From Gonatopus flavifemur (Eukaryota > Arthropoda > Insecta > Hymenoptera > Dryinidae): a DNA stretch of 64,000 nucleotides. Position 1 is the first letter of the stretch. Each line of letters starts with the position of its first letter. The stretch spans positions 49,096,001-49,160,000 of the forward strand of contig JAFFJZ010000001.1 of the NCBI GenBank assembly GCA_018340375.1, given 5' to 3'. The notes under the pieces were generated by a model. That model had not been told where the DNA came from. It saw nothing but the letters and a program-made list of their open reading frames with translations, and did no database searches. The position numbers and the translations under genes were made by a program. Shown here one piece after another: positions 50,305 to 61,999 of the stretch.

Positions 50305-50620
50305 TAGGCAGAATTTTGCTACGTACTTTCTGGTCAACTAAGCGATAAATACAAATTTTGAATCCACAGTGATGAAGTACATTACTAAAATTCAGCTTCG
50401 AATATAAAATTGGAACTGCAAATGATTCTTCACAATTATGTGAACGATTATAAACATATCAACCTACAGATGTCAATAATCTTCTCAATTTATTGCCTCA
50501 TATTTCGGAATGTGTTTTGAGCTTTGGATTTATATTTAGAGCCAAATCCCAGCAGTGCACTTTATTGCTATATATTTAAAATTTGTAATTATTGCTTAGT
50601 TATTTCAATACTACGTCGCG

Positions 50621-50770
50621 AAATTCTGCCGTACAAAGCAAAAAAGCCGTAACTCAATTTTTTTGTCGAAAATGAGATTCAGAAAATTTCACTGCATCGG
50701 ATGGCATAAAAAAATTAAAAAACAAAAATCGAGTTACGGCTTTATTGCTTTGTACGGCAGAATTTTTAAT
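50621..50770. repeat. Intronic hairpin with CTGCCGTACAAAGC arms
   Basis: Arms read AATTCTGCCGTACAAAGC then AAGCCGTAACTC; the right arm is the inverse. About 150 bp, in the ETS-gene intron. Confidence 0.7.
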
Positions 50771-51514
50771 TCGTTGGTAACGGCCCTAAACTATTGTTTT
50801 TTTTTTTTACCAAAGATTCGATTCGTGGAGATTCGTCAATTTTCGATTGGGATTTCAACACAGCTGGATCTATGAGAATATTGAAACAATTTTTACAACT
50901 TATGCAGTGAACTTGATGCATTCAGCTCATCTTGGCAGTCAGAATAAATCAAATCTTCCAATATCCCAAACTGAAGACAATGTGAAACGTAGATTACACC
51001 CAGTAAGAAAGAATTATCCAAATTTTTGTTTACTGGTATGTCACTTTTCCATAAGAAACAAGTTCGAGAGGAATTTTTATGCTGAGTTTCGATAATTCGT
51101 TAACTTTTTCAATTATTTCAACACTTTACGTCTCGATTGTCGAAATGATGGTAAAAGTTGAGGAATTATTAAAATTCAGTGCACGAATTCTTTTCGAACT
51201 TGTGCTCCAAAAGTGACATACTAATCAACGAAAATGTAGATCACTTATTTTTTCCGTGTAGCGTGTAGTGCGTTCGGTAATTAACACAGTTAGGTTTCAA
51301 AACTTCACTTTCACTCAATCAACACTCGTTCATCATAGTTCAAACCATTGGTTTATCGTAATTTTTGACTTTTCCGCCAAACGCTATCACTTATCGTGCT
51401 GCGGTGATAGCGATACGAGTTCATATAAATGACCAATTCGAGCAGTATTTTAATTCCAGTACTGATCCTTGATGCCAAGCGTTGTCATTTAACAGTTGTT
51501 AAAATTGACCAATA

Positions 51515-52117
51515 CACTGAGAAAACGGGTTTAGTTCAATATTGAACAGCTAGGAAATCTAGTCGTTTCAAATAAAAAAAAAACTTGAATTAGATGAATT
51601 TTATTTGTCACAGCCAAATTCTTTACACGGAGAAAAAGGAATTCGCTGTCGCAGCGAAATCTACTTTTGCTGGGTTCCTTTTGCCAGAGCAGCAAATTTC
51701 CTGCTGTGACAGCAAACTATTTGCTGTTCCGGCAATCTTGTTAGCTGCGACAGCGAATTTTTAGCTGTGGCAGCAAAAAATGTTTGCTATCCCAGCAAAA
51801 TTTGTTTGCTATTCTGTATATAATACTGAAAATTTGCTGGCGGAGCAAACATTTTTTGCTGCCACAGCTAAAAAATTGCTGTCGTAGCTAACACGATTGC
51901 TGTTATAGCAAATTTTTAGCTAGGTCAGCAAAAAATTTTGCTATTCTATATATAATACCTCGATTTGCTGCGTCAGCAAATTTTTTCTCTCCGTGTATTC
52001 GCTCCGAATGAATTGTTTTATTCGTATTACAGTCAACTAGACTTCCATTTCGCCAGCTAAAATTTAGCTGAGACAATTAAATTTTACTTCACGCAGCTAG
52101 GTACCTTTCTCTCGGTG
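51515..52117. mobile_element. CACTGAGAAAAC-ended MITE holding copy C
   Basis: TA on both sides (51513..51514 and 52118..52119). Right end is the inverse of CACCGAGAGAAAGGTACCTAG, the end sequence of 50053..50304, so the two are related. 231 bp of its own sequence once the 370-bp insert and its TA are removed. Confidence 0.85.
51626..51995 (-). mobile_element. GCTG/CAGC-array MITE, copy C (nested, intronic)
   Basis: 370 bp, the same length as copy B and differing from it at only about a dozen positions by eye. TA flanks at 51624..51625 and 51996..51997. Nested in the CACTGAG element at 51515..52117 in the ETS-gene intron. Confidence 0.95.
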
Positions 52118-52859
52118 TAATGGCAACTTCGGCAACCGTTTCAATTTCCACAAAAGTAATATGTCAGTACGAGAGACAAACGACGGATTGTTTGGGAAAA
52201 TGCTCTTATGAATTGCATATGCAGTTAGAAGTTCTTAATTGACTATGCCAGCACAAAACTTCCAACTATGTAATTGACAGTGTTGCTCAATACTTGCATC
52301 AATACCAGAGTGGAAACGATTTCAAAATTATATATAATTTATATATAACTCGATATAGCTTGTGAGTATCCTCGATATTTCAGAAATCACTGAAAGAACA
52401 TTGAAAGCGTTATTTCGTAGTTGAAATGCAATACTTTCCCGTATTGCAAAATTTTTCTGAGGTTTAATTTTCAAGATATCAGCATTTTTAGTTTTTTTTC
52501 GAATTCAAATCACTCAAAAGCACTGTGTATTGAATACTTCAGCTCAACGCCATTCGCTAAGTTGGAAAACGACGGATTTTTGGAACAAAATTGAGCTATC
52601 CTGGTACTCTTTGTTTGGGAGCTATGACGATTTAAAGTTGCTGGGAGCCCAAAAATTCCAAACCACTATAACTTTGGATTGAACAATGATAAGATATTTC
52701 AATTTTTTCTCAGAGATCCACCGTTCTCCAAGTTAGCGAGTGGTGTCAGGCTCAAGTGTGTGAAACACAGTGATCTTGAGTACTTTGAAAAAAAAACAAC
52801 TAACAATGCTCATATCCCAGAAACTAAGCCTCAAAAAAAGTTTGTACTTTCAGGAATAT

Positions 52860-53033
52860 CTGGAAGTTTTTTTCAATTACGTACATGAAATCAGGTTCAT
52901 ATACATTCTGCATTAAATTTAATATACTAAAACATGAGAAGACTATAGATTATGCTATAGTTTACATTAAATTTCATGTAAATAATGTGCATGAAACTGA
53001 ATTCATGTACGTACTTGAAAAAAACTTCCGGTA
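52860..53033. repeat. Intronic inverted repeat with GTACGTACATGAA arms
   Basis: Ends CTGGAAGTTTTTTTCAA and inverted CCGGAAGTTTTTTTCAA, about 174 bp, AT-rich loop. Probably a MITE; the duplication is not clear. Confidence 0.75.
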
Positions 53034-53279
53034 AAAACATTGGATTTATGCAGAAATTTTTAACAGTGTGGCTACAGAATAGACCTGTAAAGTGTTTTCA
53101 GTGAATTCTGAAACACCAGGTATGGAATTTAAAAAATTTTTCCATTCGAGTAGAAAAGTCTATTCCAAACCCAAAAGAAGTTGTGACGTTTCGTTTGTCT
53201 GCTAACGCGTGGGTGATATCAATTAAACCAAATTGATTGACTAGTCCCCAATAATGCATCTGGCTCGTCAGATTCCAGA

Positions 53280-53465
53280 CAGCGATGCCAGCGGTACAAG
53301 AAATGTACCCCCTCCATGAGGCCATCATACAGCACGCACACTATTGCACTCCCGATCAGTGATGCCAGCGGTACAAGAAATGAACCGGGTTGGGAGTGCA
53401 TTAGTGTGCGTGCTGTACGATGGCTCAATGGAGGGGGTACATTTCTTGTACCGCTGGCATCACTG
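53280..53465. mobile_element. hAT-type foldback MITE with an extra internal end copy
   Basis: 186 bp, almost a complete palindrome, in the ETS-gene intron. Ends are CAGCGATGCCAGCGGTACAA and inverted CAGTGATGCCAGCGGTACAA. The target duplication ATTCCAGA is perfect (53272..53279 and 53466..53473). A third copy of the end sequence, beginning AGTGATGCCAGCGG, sits in the loop at about 53357. Confidence 0.9.
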
Positions 53466-53473
53466 ATTCCAGA

Positions 53474-53880
53474 TTGGTTGGAGCACTCGTTTTATATTGA
53501 GATTAATGTATTCCTGACTGATGTGCACGAGGCATCAACGCGCAACGCCTGGTGTCTGGCAGTGGAACTCGACGATTTGGGTTAGGTTGTCACGCTTGTC
53601 GGCAACGCGATTACGCATATACACTGAGCTTGCTGTTGGGAATTAAGGAATTCGTCTTACGCTTGAGTATCGAGTTCGTGGCACCACAGCGGTACGTCGC
53701 CACCGGTGCTATACATATTTCTGACAAATCTCGTCATCAAGTCAAATACGTCGAACTTTTGTTGCATCAATTACAACTCCAGCTAAAATGTTTTTTCTGG
53801 TTCGTCAAAGGATCTTGGTGCAAGCACACTACGTGTGCAACAGTACGGCACTAGAAAACCGGAGAATCGGAATACACCTG
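53474..53880. other. Moderately GC-rich unique stretch beside the hAT MITE
   Basis: Carries a plus-strand open frame of 100 codons (53552..53854) without a recognisable domain, opposite in sense to the ETS gene. Its codon pattern is not convincing and I do not call a gene. Confidence 0.3.
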
Positions 53881-54659
53881 CACCAAGTCTGTTCGATGAA
53901 CCGAGATGAGAATCCTAATTAGGGTACATTTTTTATGGTTTCTAACAACATACTGTTTATAGGAATCAATAAAACTGAGAAGTTTTTGGGTAATTCATGT
54001 AGCAATTGAATCGAAACAAAAGACTGGGGAAAATTATCCAGATTCTGAGAATTATATCGGAGAATATGGTGAATATCCCGTGTGGAAATTTCTCCCGGGC
54101 TCAGACCTGGGCCAGGTTCATAATCCCTACTTGAAAAGTGGCCTCAACTTGGAATGTTACGCTTTTCAATCTAGGCCCCGTAATGGTATCAAATATCCAG
54201 GCAAAACAAGGGTAGCCAACTCGGGGCCTATGTGGGCTGTGGGTGGCAATTTCATTGGCAAAAAATGCGATAAATTCATCAAATATTTAGGGATTTCCAT
54301 GGATTGGGATTCAGTTAAATCGTCAACAAATTGGCTGGAATTTTTTTTCCTATTATACCCCCAGCATCAAAATGTTCATCACCAGTATAGGCGGCGAAAC
54401 GTGTGTGGACTTCACTCCTGCAAAAATAACAGGTCCGAAGTTTTCACACCTGCCTAGGAGAGAAGGTGTGGAACTCCATACCTGCTCAATTGTTCAATTT
54501 TCAACATTTGGAAATAAATTATTTTTTCAGCTTTTTAGTATAAAATGTTTTGAACGAGTTTGTGATGAATTCGTCCATCGATAATTCTTCATCAGTAGAA
54601 CTTCCTCAATACAAAATTGCATGGTACCTTTCAAATAGAATTAAATTATAGATTTTTAT

Positions 54660-55360
54660 TTTTTCATCACTACCCACCTCCCTCCCTTCCCGGTCATGGC
54701 TTTTCAATTTAACTCCACACCTTTCAGAGTTACATTTCACCGTCCTGAATCATCAGTGTCTTCACTTTTATGGGCTTGCACAGTGCCTTTAGCCGGGTTA
54801 AGGAAGTGGTCCTCACTCGGTCCACTGTCTTTCCTAACCAGCGATTACTCATCTAGGAAGGTGGACCCCATTCCTCCGTTACGGAATTCCAAAGTAGACC
54901 GCACTCAGAAGTTTTGGTTTCGTTAGGGTTCGGATCGAGGTACACCCACTGGTTGTAGTAGAAAGCTGTATAGCAGTAGCTGCACTAACGTCTCGTATGA
55001 CGATTTCATACTGAGATAAGTGGTTCTCTTTGGTAAAAAGCCCCACATTTTGGGTTTTACGAGACGGAATGCCGATGCATGGACCGGCATTTCCTGTCAA
55101 ATTCGGAGTAGGTGTGTTTTTGCTTGCCGTGCCCTTTGTAGCGACGTGAAACGCCTAGCGGGTAGTAGTAGAAACGCTCGTTTAGGGTGGAAACGCTCAA
55201 CATTCAACCGCCTTTACGATGTTGCGTGGCGCGTTAGTGCGCTCGCGCTGCCTGAGCAGAAATTGATATACGGACCACATCAGAATCATGATGTTACCGA
55301 ATGTGAGTCCTATATCAATTTCGGCTCGGTGTCTTTGTCTTTTTGTTCACTGTAGCATCC
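54660..55360. other. Unexplained GC-richer block in the ETS-gene intron
   Basis: About 700 bp of clearly higher GC than its surroundings, starting at CCTCCCTCCCTTCCCGGTCATG and including GGACCGGCATTTCCTGTC and CGCGTTAGTGCGCTCGCGCTG. No inverted ends, no splice-consistent long exon and no recognised domain in six frames. It could be an old retroelement fragment, a domesticated segment or a regulatory island. Confidence 0.4.
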
Positions 55361-56114
55361 CAGGTGGAAAAATTTGGAAGCTTCTTGTTCTCCTATTTGT
55401 GTTTTTCACTGATTTTGTCCTGATTTATGAATATCACAGACAAAATGAGACTTGAATGAAATGTTTGTTGTGGAATAAATTCAGGAATATATCTCATTCA
55501 AATCTCATTTTGCCAGTGGTATTCAATAATCAAGGCAAAATCAATTTAAAACTGAAATAAAGAAAACAAAAACCATCCAAATTTTTCGACTCAAGAATAC
55601 AAAATTCATAAAGGCATTCATAGAGCATTTCTACCAAGTCAGATTTCAGAAATTTCAGTTCCGAGTGATCTTACACGCAAGAACATTCAACCAGATGGTG
55701 AAAAAATGTGGCAAGTTCTTCTTCACATTGTTGGTGGATTTCGTCATTGTAAGGGAATTGTATTTTTCATCAGAAATGAGGAATTTTCCCACCACTTTGA
55801 GGAACTATTTTGTTCTTTGGGTGTTGAAGCTTCTACAAATGAAGAAAAAGTCCACCAAATTATGGTGAAAAGTTCTCCATCTATGAGGGAACTTTGCTGC
55901 CACGATTTTTTTTAAACATTTACGAAATTACAAAATTCTTTCCCTTTCGTAAATCAACTAAATTTCTTTCCAACCACAAAAATTATGTAAACCGGAATTA
56001 TTAAGCGAGAGAAAAGATTTAGGATCCCATTACTTTTTTCAGAAATGTCGTTAAAAGGTTCTCTGATAGTGTGAAAGTAATTCAGTTTTCGAATACGTAA
56101 TTAAAAGAACTTAC

Positions 56115-56367
56115 CGTCGGAGAAGTCCAACGTGCAATCGATAGATCCTTGAATACTCGCAGAGCATACGCTCTCCACCGTCGATGGAGTGTCAACGGAA
56201 TTACTCCCGCTGTTGCTGGTGTTGCTACTGTTATTGTTGTTATTATTATTGTTATTCGGACTTTGAACGACTCCGACTAGACTCCAAGACGCGGCTAATG
56301 TATTTCTAGGAGATTCTTCGACCGCTGCCTTCCAAATTTCTAATTGAGCGTGTAACATACTTCCGCA
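56115..56367 (-). CDS. Ets98B: Ets98B/SPDEF-like ETS factor, internal exon
   Basis: Internal coding exon of an ETS transcription factor. It opens after a pyrimidine-rich acceptor (TTTTGTGTTACAG) with codons for CGSMLHAQLEIWKAA, which resembles the last helix of a Pointed/SAM protein-interaction domain. A linker follows with nine consecutive Asn and a Ser/Asn/Gly-rich tract, then VESVCSASIQGSIDCTLDFSD. It ends at a strong donor, GTAAGT, at 56109..56114. The exon is 253 nt, starts in phase 0 and leaves one G of the next codon; joining to the exon starting at 49234 restores GAC (Asp) and keeps the frame, giving an acidic run DFSDDEDEECS. The Asn tract is encoded by AAT/AAC repeats and could vary in length. 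The first part of the Pointed domain must lie at higher coordinates and was not found. Splice structure is seen; the domain name is inferred from family resemblance. Confidence 0.8.
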
Positions 56368-59300
56368 CTGTAACACAAAATACAATAACTCTCTTGAGAA
56401 GAGTCCAAACATTTCAAGCGACAATTACAAATTAGAATACAGTGAGTCAGAAAGATTTTCCTTGATAACCGTCGTGAAATTTCGGTAACGAGAGAATAAA
56501 CCATATTTATTCTGAATCTGTGAAATTATTAAAATGGATGTTTTTTTTTATAAATTTCACCAATCATGTGAAATATTCAAGAACGTTGAATACTTGTTTC
56601 TTGGTTTTTAGGTAAAATTCTTCGAATATAGTTGAAGAAAACTGCTTAGACATATTCTAAACAATAAACTAACCCTTTGCCGCTGCAGGAGCACGAAAAA
56701 GCACGTCCCTAGTTTTTTCCTCCAGTTCAAGAAACCCATCGATTCTTGCCGAATTTCATTGTAATCGGGCAAAGATCTGATTGATCGATCAGACCTTTCT
56801 CCAATTTGAATGAGATTTGGCGAGAATAGATGTATTTCTTCAACCAGGGTTGCTCCCATATAAACAGTAAATGATAAGGAAAATTTGCAGCACCAAAGGG
56901 CTGAGATATTGTATGTTTATTTACGTTTATAACTTTTATTCCTCATAATTTCCATCCATGTACACAATATACACAAATTTTTTCTCGGGTTGAATACATT
57001 TTTTGACCAATTTTTCAATTAATTGTAATTTAAGGGGCAATCGTCGCTCTTTTAGCGACGTTTCTTCAAATAATTGAATCTTGAATGATCAATTGCTTAG
57101 AACAAAAAAGGTGAATGAAGAAAAAAATCAACCAACGCTTGATCATTGATTCACCTTACAATTATAATAGCCTGCGGATATTCCTCTGCGGTTCAAAATA
57201 AGGAAAAGCTTCAAGGAAAAAACTCATCGCTTTACACTTTCTCTATATATTTAGAAATCAATACAGGTTCTTGATAGGCGAGGAAAAATCATACATTATT
57301 CACTTTTAATCCCCAGCAGGGTATGAATGAATCATGATTAGTGATTCCCTATTCTTGACACTGCGCATTATTTTGTTCAATAACAAATGCTTTCCCAAAA
57401 TCACCAGAAAGTATTCTATTGGAGAACCCCCATCGTTAAAATTTATCCGAATCAGGAATCCATATCCAAATGATTATACGTATTTAAATATTCGGGGTAA
57501 TTTAGATAAACGATGAGAATAAGCATATGAGCGATTGATGAAGGTTCACGGGGCTTTCAAATTAGTTCAAAAAACGTAGGGAATGAATATAAACGCACAT
57601 AGTACGAAGAATGCGGAAGAGATATATGCAATGGACATTGGGTTCAGATACATCAAGAAACACTGATGGATCGCATTCGTCAAATGATTTACATGGACTC
57701 GACATGTTCTATGTATGTAAATTAAGTCTGTACTTCACGTGCATGTACATGGATGGGATCATGCACGTATCCTTTTATGATTGTTACATCCAAGTATGTG
57801 TCATCTGAAGACATGAATTTGCACATATATTTATTGTATTTGAAAAGTCTATGAATACAATATCTGAATTGTATATACAGATGAGAAATATTCTCACTCC
57901 ACGTGGGAGACATTGTAGAATTATGGAAAATTTTTGCCTGCCCCAGAGACAGATTCTGTCATTTTATTCAATCAGCGATTTCTGTGACGCAATGGGAGAG
58001 ATTTCTGTTCAACATAACTGTATTTCCCAATGTTTTACAGCTATATTGGAATCCAACCACATATTCTATCGAAATAAAGAATAATTTTCACACATTCCCA
58101 TAATTTGTTATACAGCTCAAAAAACTCCTTGAATCCTTCCTTCAAATTCTCCTTAGCTGTCTTTGGGCTGCATTAGGAAAGTATTCCTCATCCTTGCCAA
58201 ATTTCCTTATTCTTTTCCCCATATTTCCCTCAAAACATGGATAAACTACGGAAATTTGGCAAGTTCACGGAAATGGACAGAGAAAACTTTTCTACGGGCT
58301 TCTCCATCCAATTTCGTTTTGTCCAAAGACAAACAAAACCTTCTCTTACAAGCGATGCAATCAATTCATATAAATCCTCCACTCCTCAGGACCTCGTATG
58401 ATCTTGAAGAATCATTTCTGTCCTTGAAAAAGATATAACGAATTCATTTTATAAAAGAATATAATTCAAGTATTCAAGAATTCAATAAAAACGAGAATTT
58501 GAGGAAGAGTCGAATGGATTTCAAAGCTCAAAAATTTCTCTTCCTAAACTGTTCTGATGATTCAATCATTAATCCTCTGCAATCCCTCAAACGACACTCC
58601 ATGAATTCCCTCTAAGTATTTAAAGAAAAAATAATTTCTTTCTTAGAAATGCCAACTGTTGATCGCTTTCACATCAAGCGACTTACATTCAAAGACGATT
58701 ACAGATCCACATTAATCCATTTCCTTGAGGAAAATATCGAAACGATACTCTGAATTCGTTCGAACATTGAAAACTATAATTCAAATACAATGACGTGATG
58801 ATTTAAATATCCCCCAACGAGGAGTTTTACGAGGAGAGTAGTAAAAGAAACCATGTAGAGAAATGAAGCCATCCTATCATACCGAGTCATTAAACTCAAT
58901 TTATTAAACACACGCAACACGAGAATTATAATCAGTATCATTTATCGTTCGACCGATCAACATATGGCAAATGCAATTGCACGTCTGTCGCGGGTCACAA
59001 CCTTGACCAGATCGAATAAAAGTATCTTTACAAACGATTCGATAGTGACAAATGATCTAGCAACATGTGAGAGAATTTTCAATAAATCCTTCATTTTCTC
59101 TTATCGAATATTCGATTGCATCTCTCTGACCGAAAGATTAATATAAAAAGGAAAAATCCAAGAGAATAATAGAAAAGGAGGAGAAGGAGAGAGGGAAGAG
59201 TCTAAGCTAAACGTTAGAATTCCATCGTGGCACGGAATCGTTGTTGTGCCGTACAGTATAAAGTATAAGTAAGAGAAGAGAAAGCGGCTGCAGAGACGCA

Positions 59301-60226
59301 ACAGGCACAAACAAACAACAACAGGCAAGCCGTCAGACAGGGTAGCTTGGTAGTTGACCCACTTATTTGGATGCCTGGCCAATCGCGCGATCGTTTACCT
59401 TCACAGCCGCGCCAATCTCGTTGTCCAACCGCAGAAATATAGAGAGGGGACAACGAGAACGCACCTTAGATGCAAGTTATGCGCGCACCGATGTATGCTA
59501 CGTACGTGGATTCGTGTTTCAAATATCATCCACTGTGAAGATGAACTTAGGAATTCTTAATTTGGCTGGCGAATAAAGAACCGAATGTAAACTGTATTCA
59601 TTGAAATGAGAAGTTATTCGAACTTAGATCGATGGGTGAACTAAAATATTGTATTAGACAACTTTCATCCAGATCGTCACGATTGGAAAATTCATTTTCG
59701 ATGAATTAACAGAGTGTGACGTTTCTATTTTCCGTATCGGTAATACGTATGTACGCATTGCATCGTTTGACTCATCGAACCGGCGTTCAAATCACTGGAT
59801 TTGCCGGTGACTCGTATGCTCACGTTCTACCTTTCACCGCCACGACACGCTTTATGATTCCACATTAGATGGCGTGTTCTGAGATATATTTCTCTTTGTC
59901 GAACGTGAAGAACAGACAAATTAATAGGGTTTTTGATTTGATAACTTGTTCAGATTTGAAGATTTATGCTGTAATTGTGGGATTCACTTGACTATGTCAA
60001 TTTAAACCACAAGGGGGAAAGGGTGTCCACGATCAGGGGATGAAATCTACCATCTATATTAGGGTTTTGAGCTCTTTTTGAATATTCACAACGCATGAAT
60101 TTGAATAATAGTACACTAAGGCGTTACAACTACCACTTTTCACTCCCAAAAAATGAAACTTCGGCCACACAGAGGTGACAGATGCCAATATCGCTGGTAA
60201 CGTGATTTTAATGTGCTCAAGAATTT
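56368..60226. other. Upstream intron or 5' region of the ETS gene, no exon recognised
   Basis: Sequence upstream (in gene direction) of the internal ETS-gene exon. I looked for the first half of a Pointed domain on the minus strand and found no convincing short exon. Mostly AT-rich and non-repetitive by eye. A stretch of higher GC and complexity at 59210..59580 and another at 59740..59880 have no obvious repeat relatives in the window and could be regulatory or untranslated exon sequence. Confidence 0.35.
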
Positions 60227-60362
60227 CCCTAGTCGAAATGCTCTAGTAATTGACGAGTTTTGTAACGCTTAACTAGCCAAAAACTAGACGCTTGCAAGTA
60301 TCTAGTATCTAGCTAGTTGAGCGTTACGAGACTCGTCAATACCTAGACCATTTCTACTTGGG
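60227..60362. repeat. CCCWAGTMGAAATG hairpin element
   Basis: 136 bp; ends CCCTAGTCGAAATGCTCTAG and inverted CCCAAGTAGAAATGGTCTAG, continuing into TTGACGAGT and GTAACGC. A partial relative (GAAATGCTCTAGCCATT) lies at about 61102. Confidence 0.75.
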
Positions 60363-60435
60363 TTCACAAAGTCTCCAACAAAGTTATCAGATCACATGTC
60401 TTTCTCCAAGGTTTTTGTAACTATGGATGAACCGA

Positions 60436-60585
60436 CACTGTGAAAAGAAAGTCTTAAATTCAGCTCATTTCATGGCTGAATCTATGATGCAAACAAATTA
60501 AGCCGAAAAAACAATCGCCGACACAATGGAAAAAGCATTGTCTGAAATTAAGATGCAAACAGATTAAAACTTTCTTTTTACAGTG
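60436..60585. mobile_element. CACTGTGAAAAGAAAG-ended MITE with GA flanks
   Basis: 150 bp, ends CACTGTGAAAAGAAAGT and inverted CACTGTAAAAAGAAAGT, flanked by GA on both sides. The matching dinucleotide is not TA. Confidence 0.75.
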
Positions 60586-61152
60586 GAATCTACGAGAATT
60601 TCAATGTCTGCATGGGCGTTGTTGCATCATGATGATACAGTATCCTGTGCAGGAAGCTCAGCAATGTACGGTTATTATTGAAAGGCCAAGGTGGGATTCC
60701 CTCTCCAATCATTAGTTTCATACGTGACCGATTATTTACTGTGATTAAAGTGTAGTTAACTGATGAAGCCTATATGGGACTAAGCCGCGACAAACAATGT
60801 TGGCATAAAAGTGAAATGCTAACGTCGATCAACAAAATTTGTCCATCAATATTGATCTAACATTGGCATTGACTCTAAATTGATATTGATTATTCACTTT
60901 ATGCTAACAGTGACAACTGATTCTCTAGTCCGATGATGGTGGATCAATTTTTTTAGTAAAATTCTTCCCCAAAAACTCCTGGGAATTATATTAAAAAAAA
61001 ACCTCTTTCCTTTTCGAAACGTCTTGGAATCAAACTGGGAATAGTAAACAATGTTGAAGAAGTTTCAAAACAACGTTGGCAAATTATTATTATCCTATTA
61101 GAAATGCTCTAGCCATTCAAGAGTTTGTAACGCCTGCACTATCGGAAAATTA

Positions 61153-61304
61153 TATTCCTGAAGTTTGAATTGTTTATAGAAACGAAACGAACTGTATAAT
61201 TTACAAAATCTGATGAATCATCGGTTTTTACCCTTCAACAACGGACTGTTCCGGTATTCAATTACCAATTTGTTTCAATAAACGATTCAAACTTCAGCAA
61301 TATG
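61153..61304. mobile_element. TGAAGTTTGAATC-family MITE, copy 3
   Basis: About 152 bp with both inverted ends (TATTCCTGAAGTTTGAAT and CATATTGCTGAAGTTTGAAT). Flanks GAAAATTA and AAAAATTA agree at 7 of 8 positions. Confidence 0.75.
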
Positions 61305-61681
61305 AAAAATTAGAGATTGGTAAAAGCCTTGACAATATTTCTTAAGTTTGCTAAATTTTGCTTTGCAAAAGGATTAAACTATGAATGATTAGCTAATCGA
61401 TGGTTATACCAACTATTTCATTGCATAAACTTCACTAATCCGAATAGGAATTTTCACAATAAATATTATCATTTGGACTACGAAGGAGTAATCCCGACTA
61501 TTTTTTCTCTGAGTGGATGTTATAACATCATCGATGTCATTGAAGTATTTCTATTAGGCCTTAGTGGGAACAGGGGACAATTATCAATCGAAAATCAGTT
61601 ATTTCTTGTTGAAGTTGTCCACATCTTAGGTGGTAATGATGGTTTTTTCTGAACGGAGCTGTTATGGACAGAAACTACATA

Positions 61682-61849
61682 CACTGTAAAAAAATTCCTT
61701 CTGAAAATTCAGATAATGTGATTGTAATTTTTTACAGTCACTTTCGTCTGAATTTTCAGGAAAATTTTGCTGAATTTTAAGATAATATTTCCTGAATTTA
61801 GTTGAAATTTCAAAAAAATCAGTGAAGTTTATGTGAAAAAATTACAGTG
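61682..61849. mobile_element. CACTGTAA-ended MITE
   Basis: 168 bp, inverted ends CACTGTAAAAAAATT and CACTGTAATTTTTT, TA on both flanks. Contains repeated CTGAATTTTCAG-like words. Confidence 0.85.
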
Positions 61850-61999
61850 TAGTATTTTGGTTACTAACTGATGAATTTCCAGGGGTAGATAATGGCGGGG
61901 TTTTGTCTAGTTTCTGAAGAATGATTTGAGTTATTTAATTGGACAGAAAATCGATCGATGATTAGAAAAACTATTCACTTTTTATCCATCGGGGGATAA

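Larger units (their letters stand above)
49235..56114 (-). other. Intron of the Ets98B-like gene
   Basis: A 6.88-kb intron with GT at 56113..56114 and AG at 49235..49236 (minus strand). It separates the Pointed-end exon from the ETS exon in phase 1. No further exon is needed between them, because the junction codon and frame are already correct. It holds at least five inverted-repeat elements (50053, 50621, 51515 with 51626 nested, 52860, 53280) and an unexplained GC-richer block at 54660..55360. Confidence 0.8.

Noticed and set aside
54879..55100. 73-codon minus-strand open frame as a retrotransposon protein
   Set aside because: The sequence has no reverse transcriptase, endonuclease or gag motif that I can name; kept only as an unexplained GC-richer block.
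56608..56859. 83-codon minus-strand open frame as an upstream exon of the ETS gene
   Set aside because: No Pointed-domain pattern is present and no donor in the right phase to join the acceptor at 56367 was evident.
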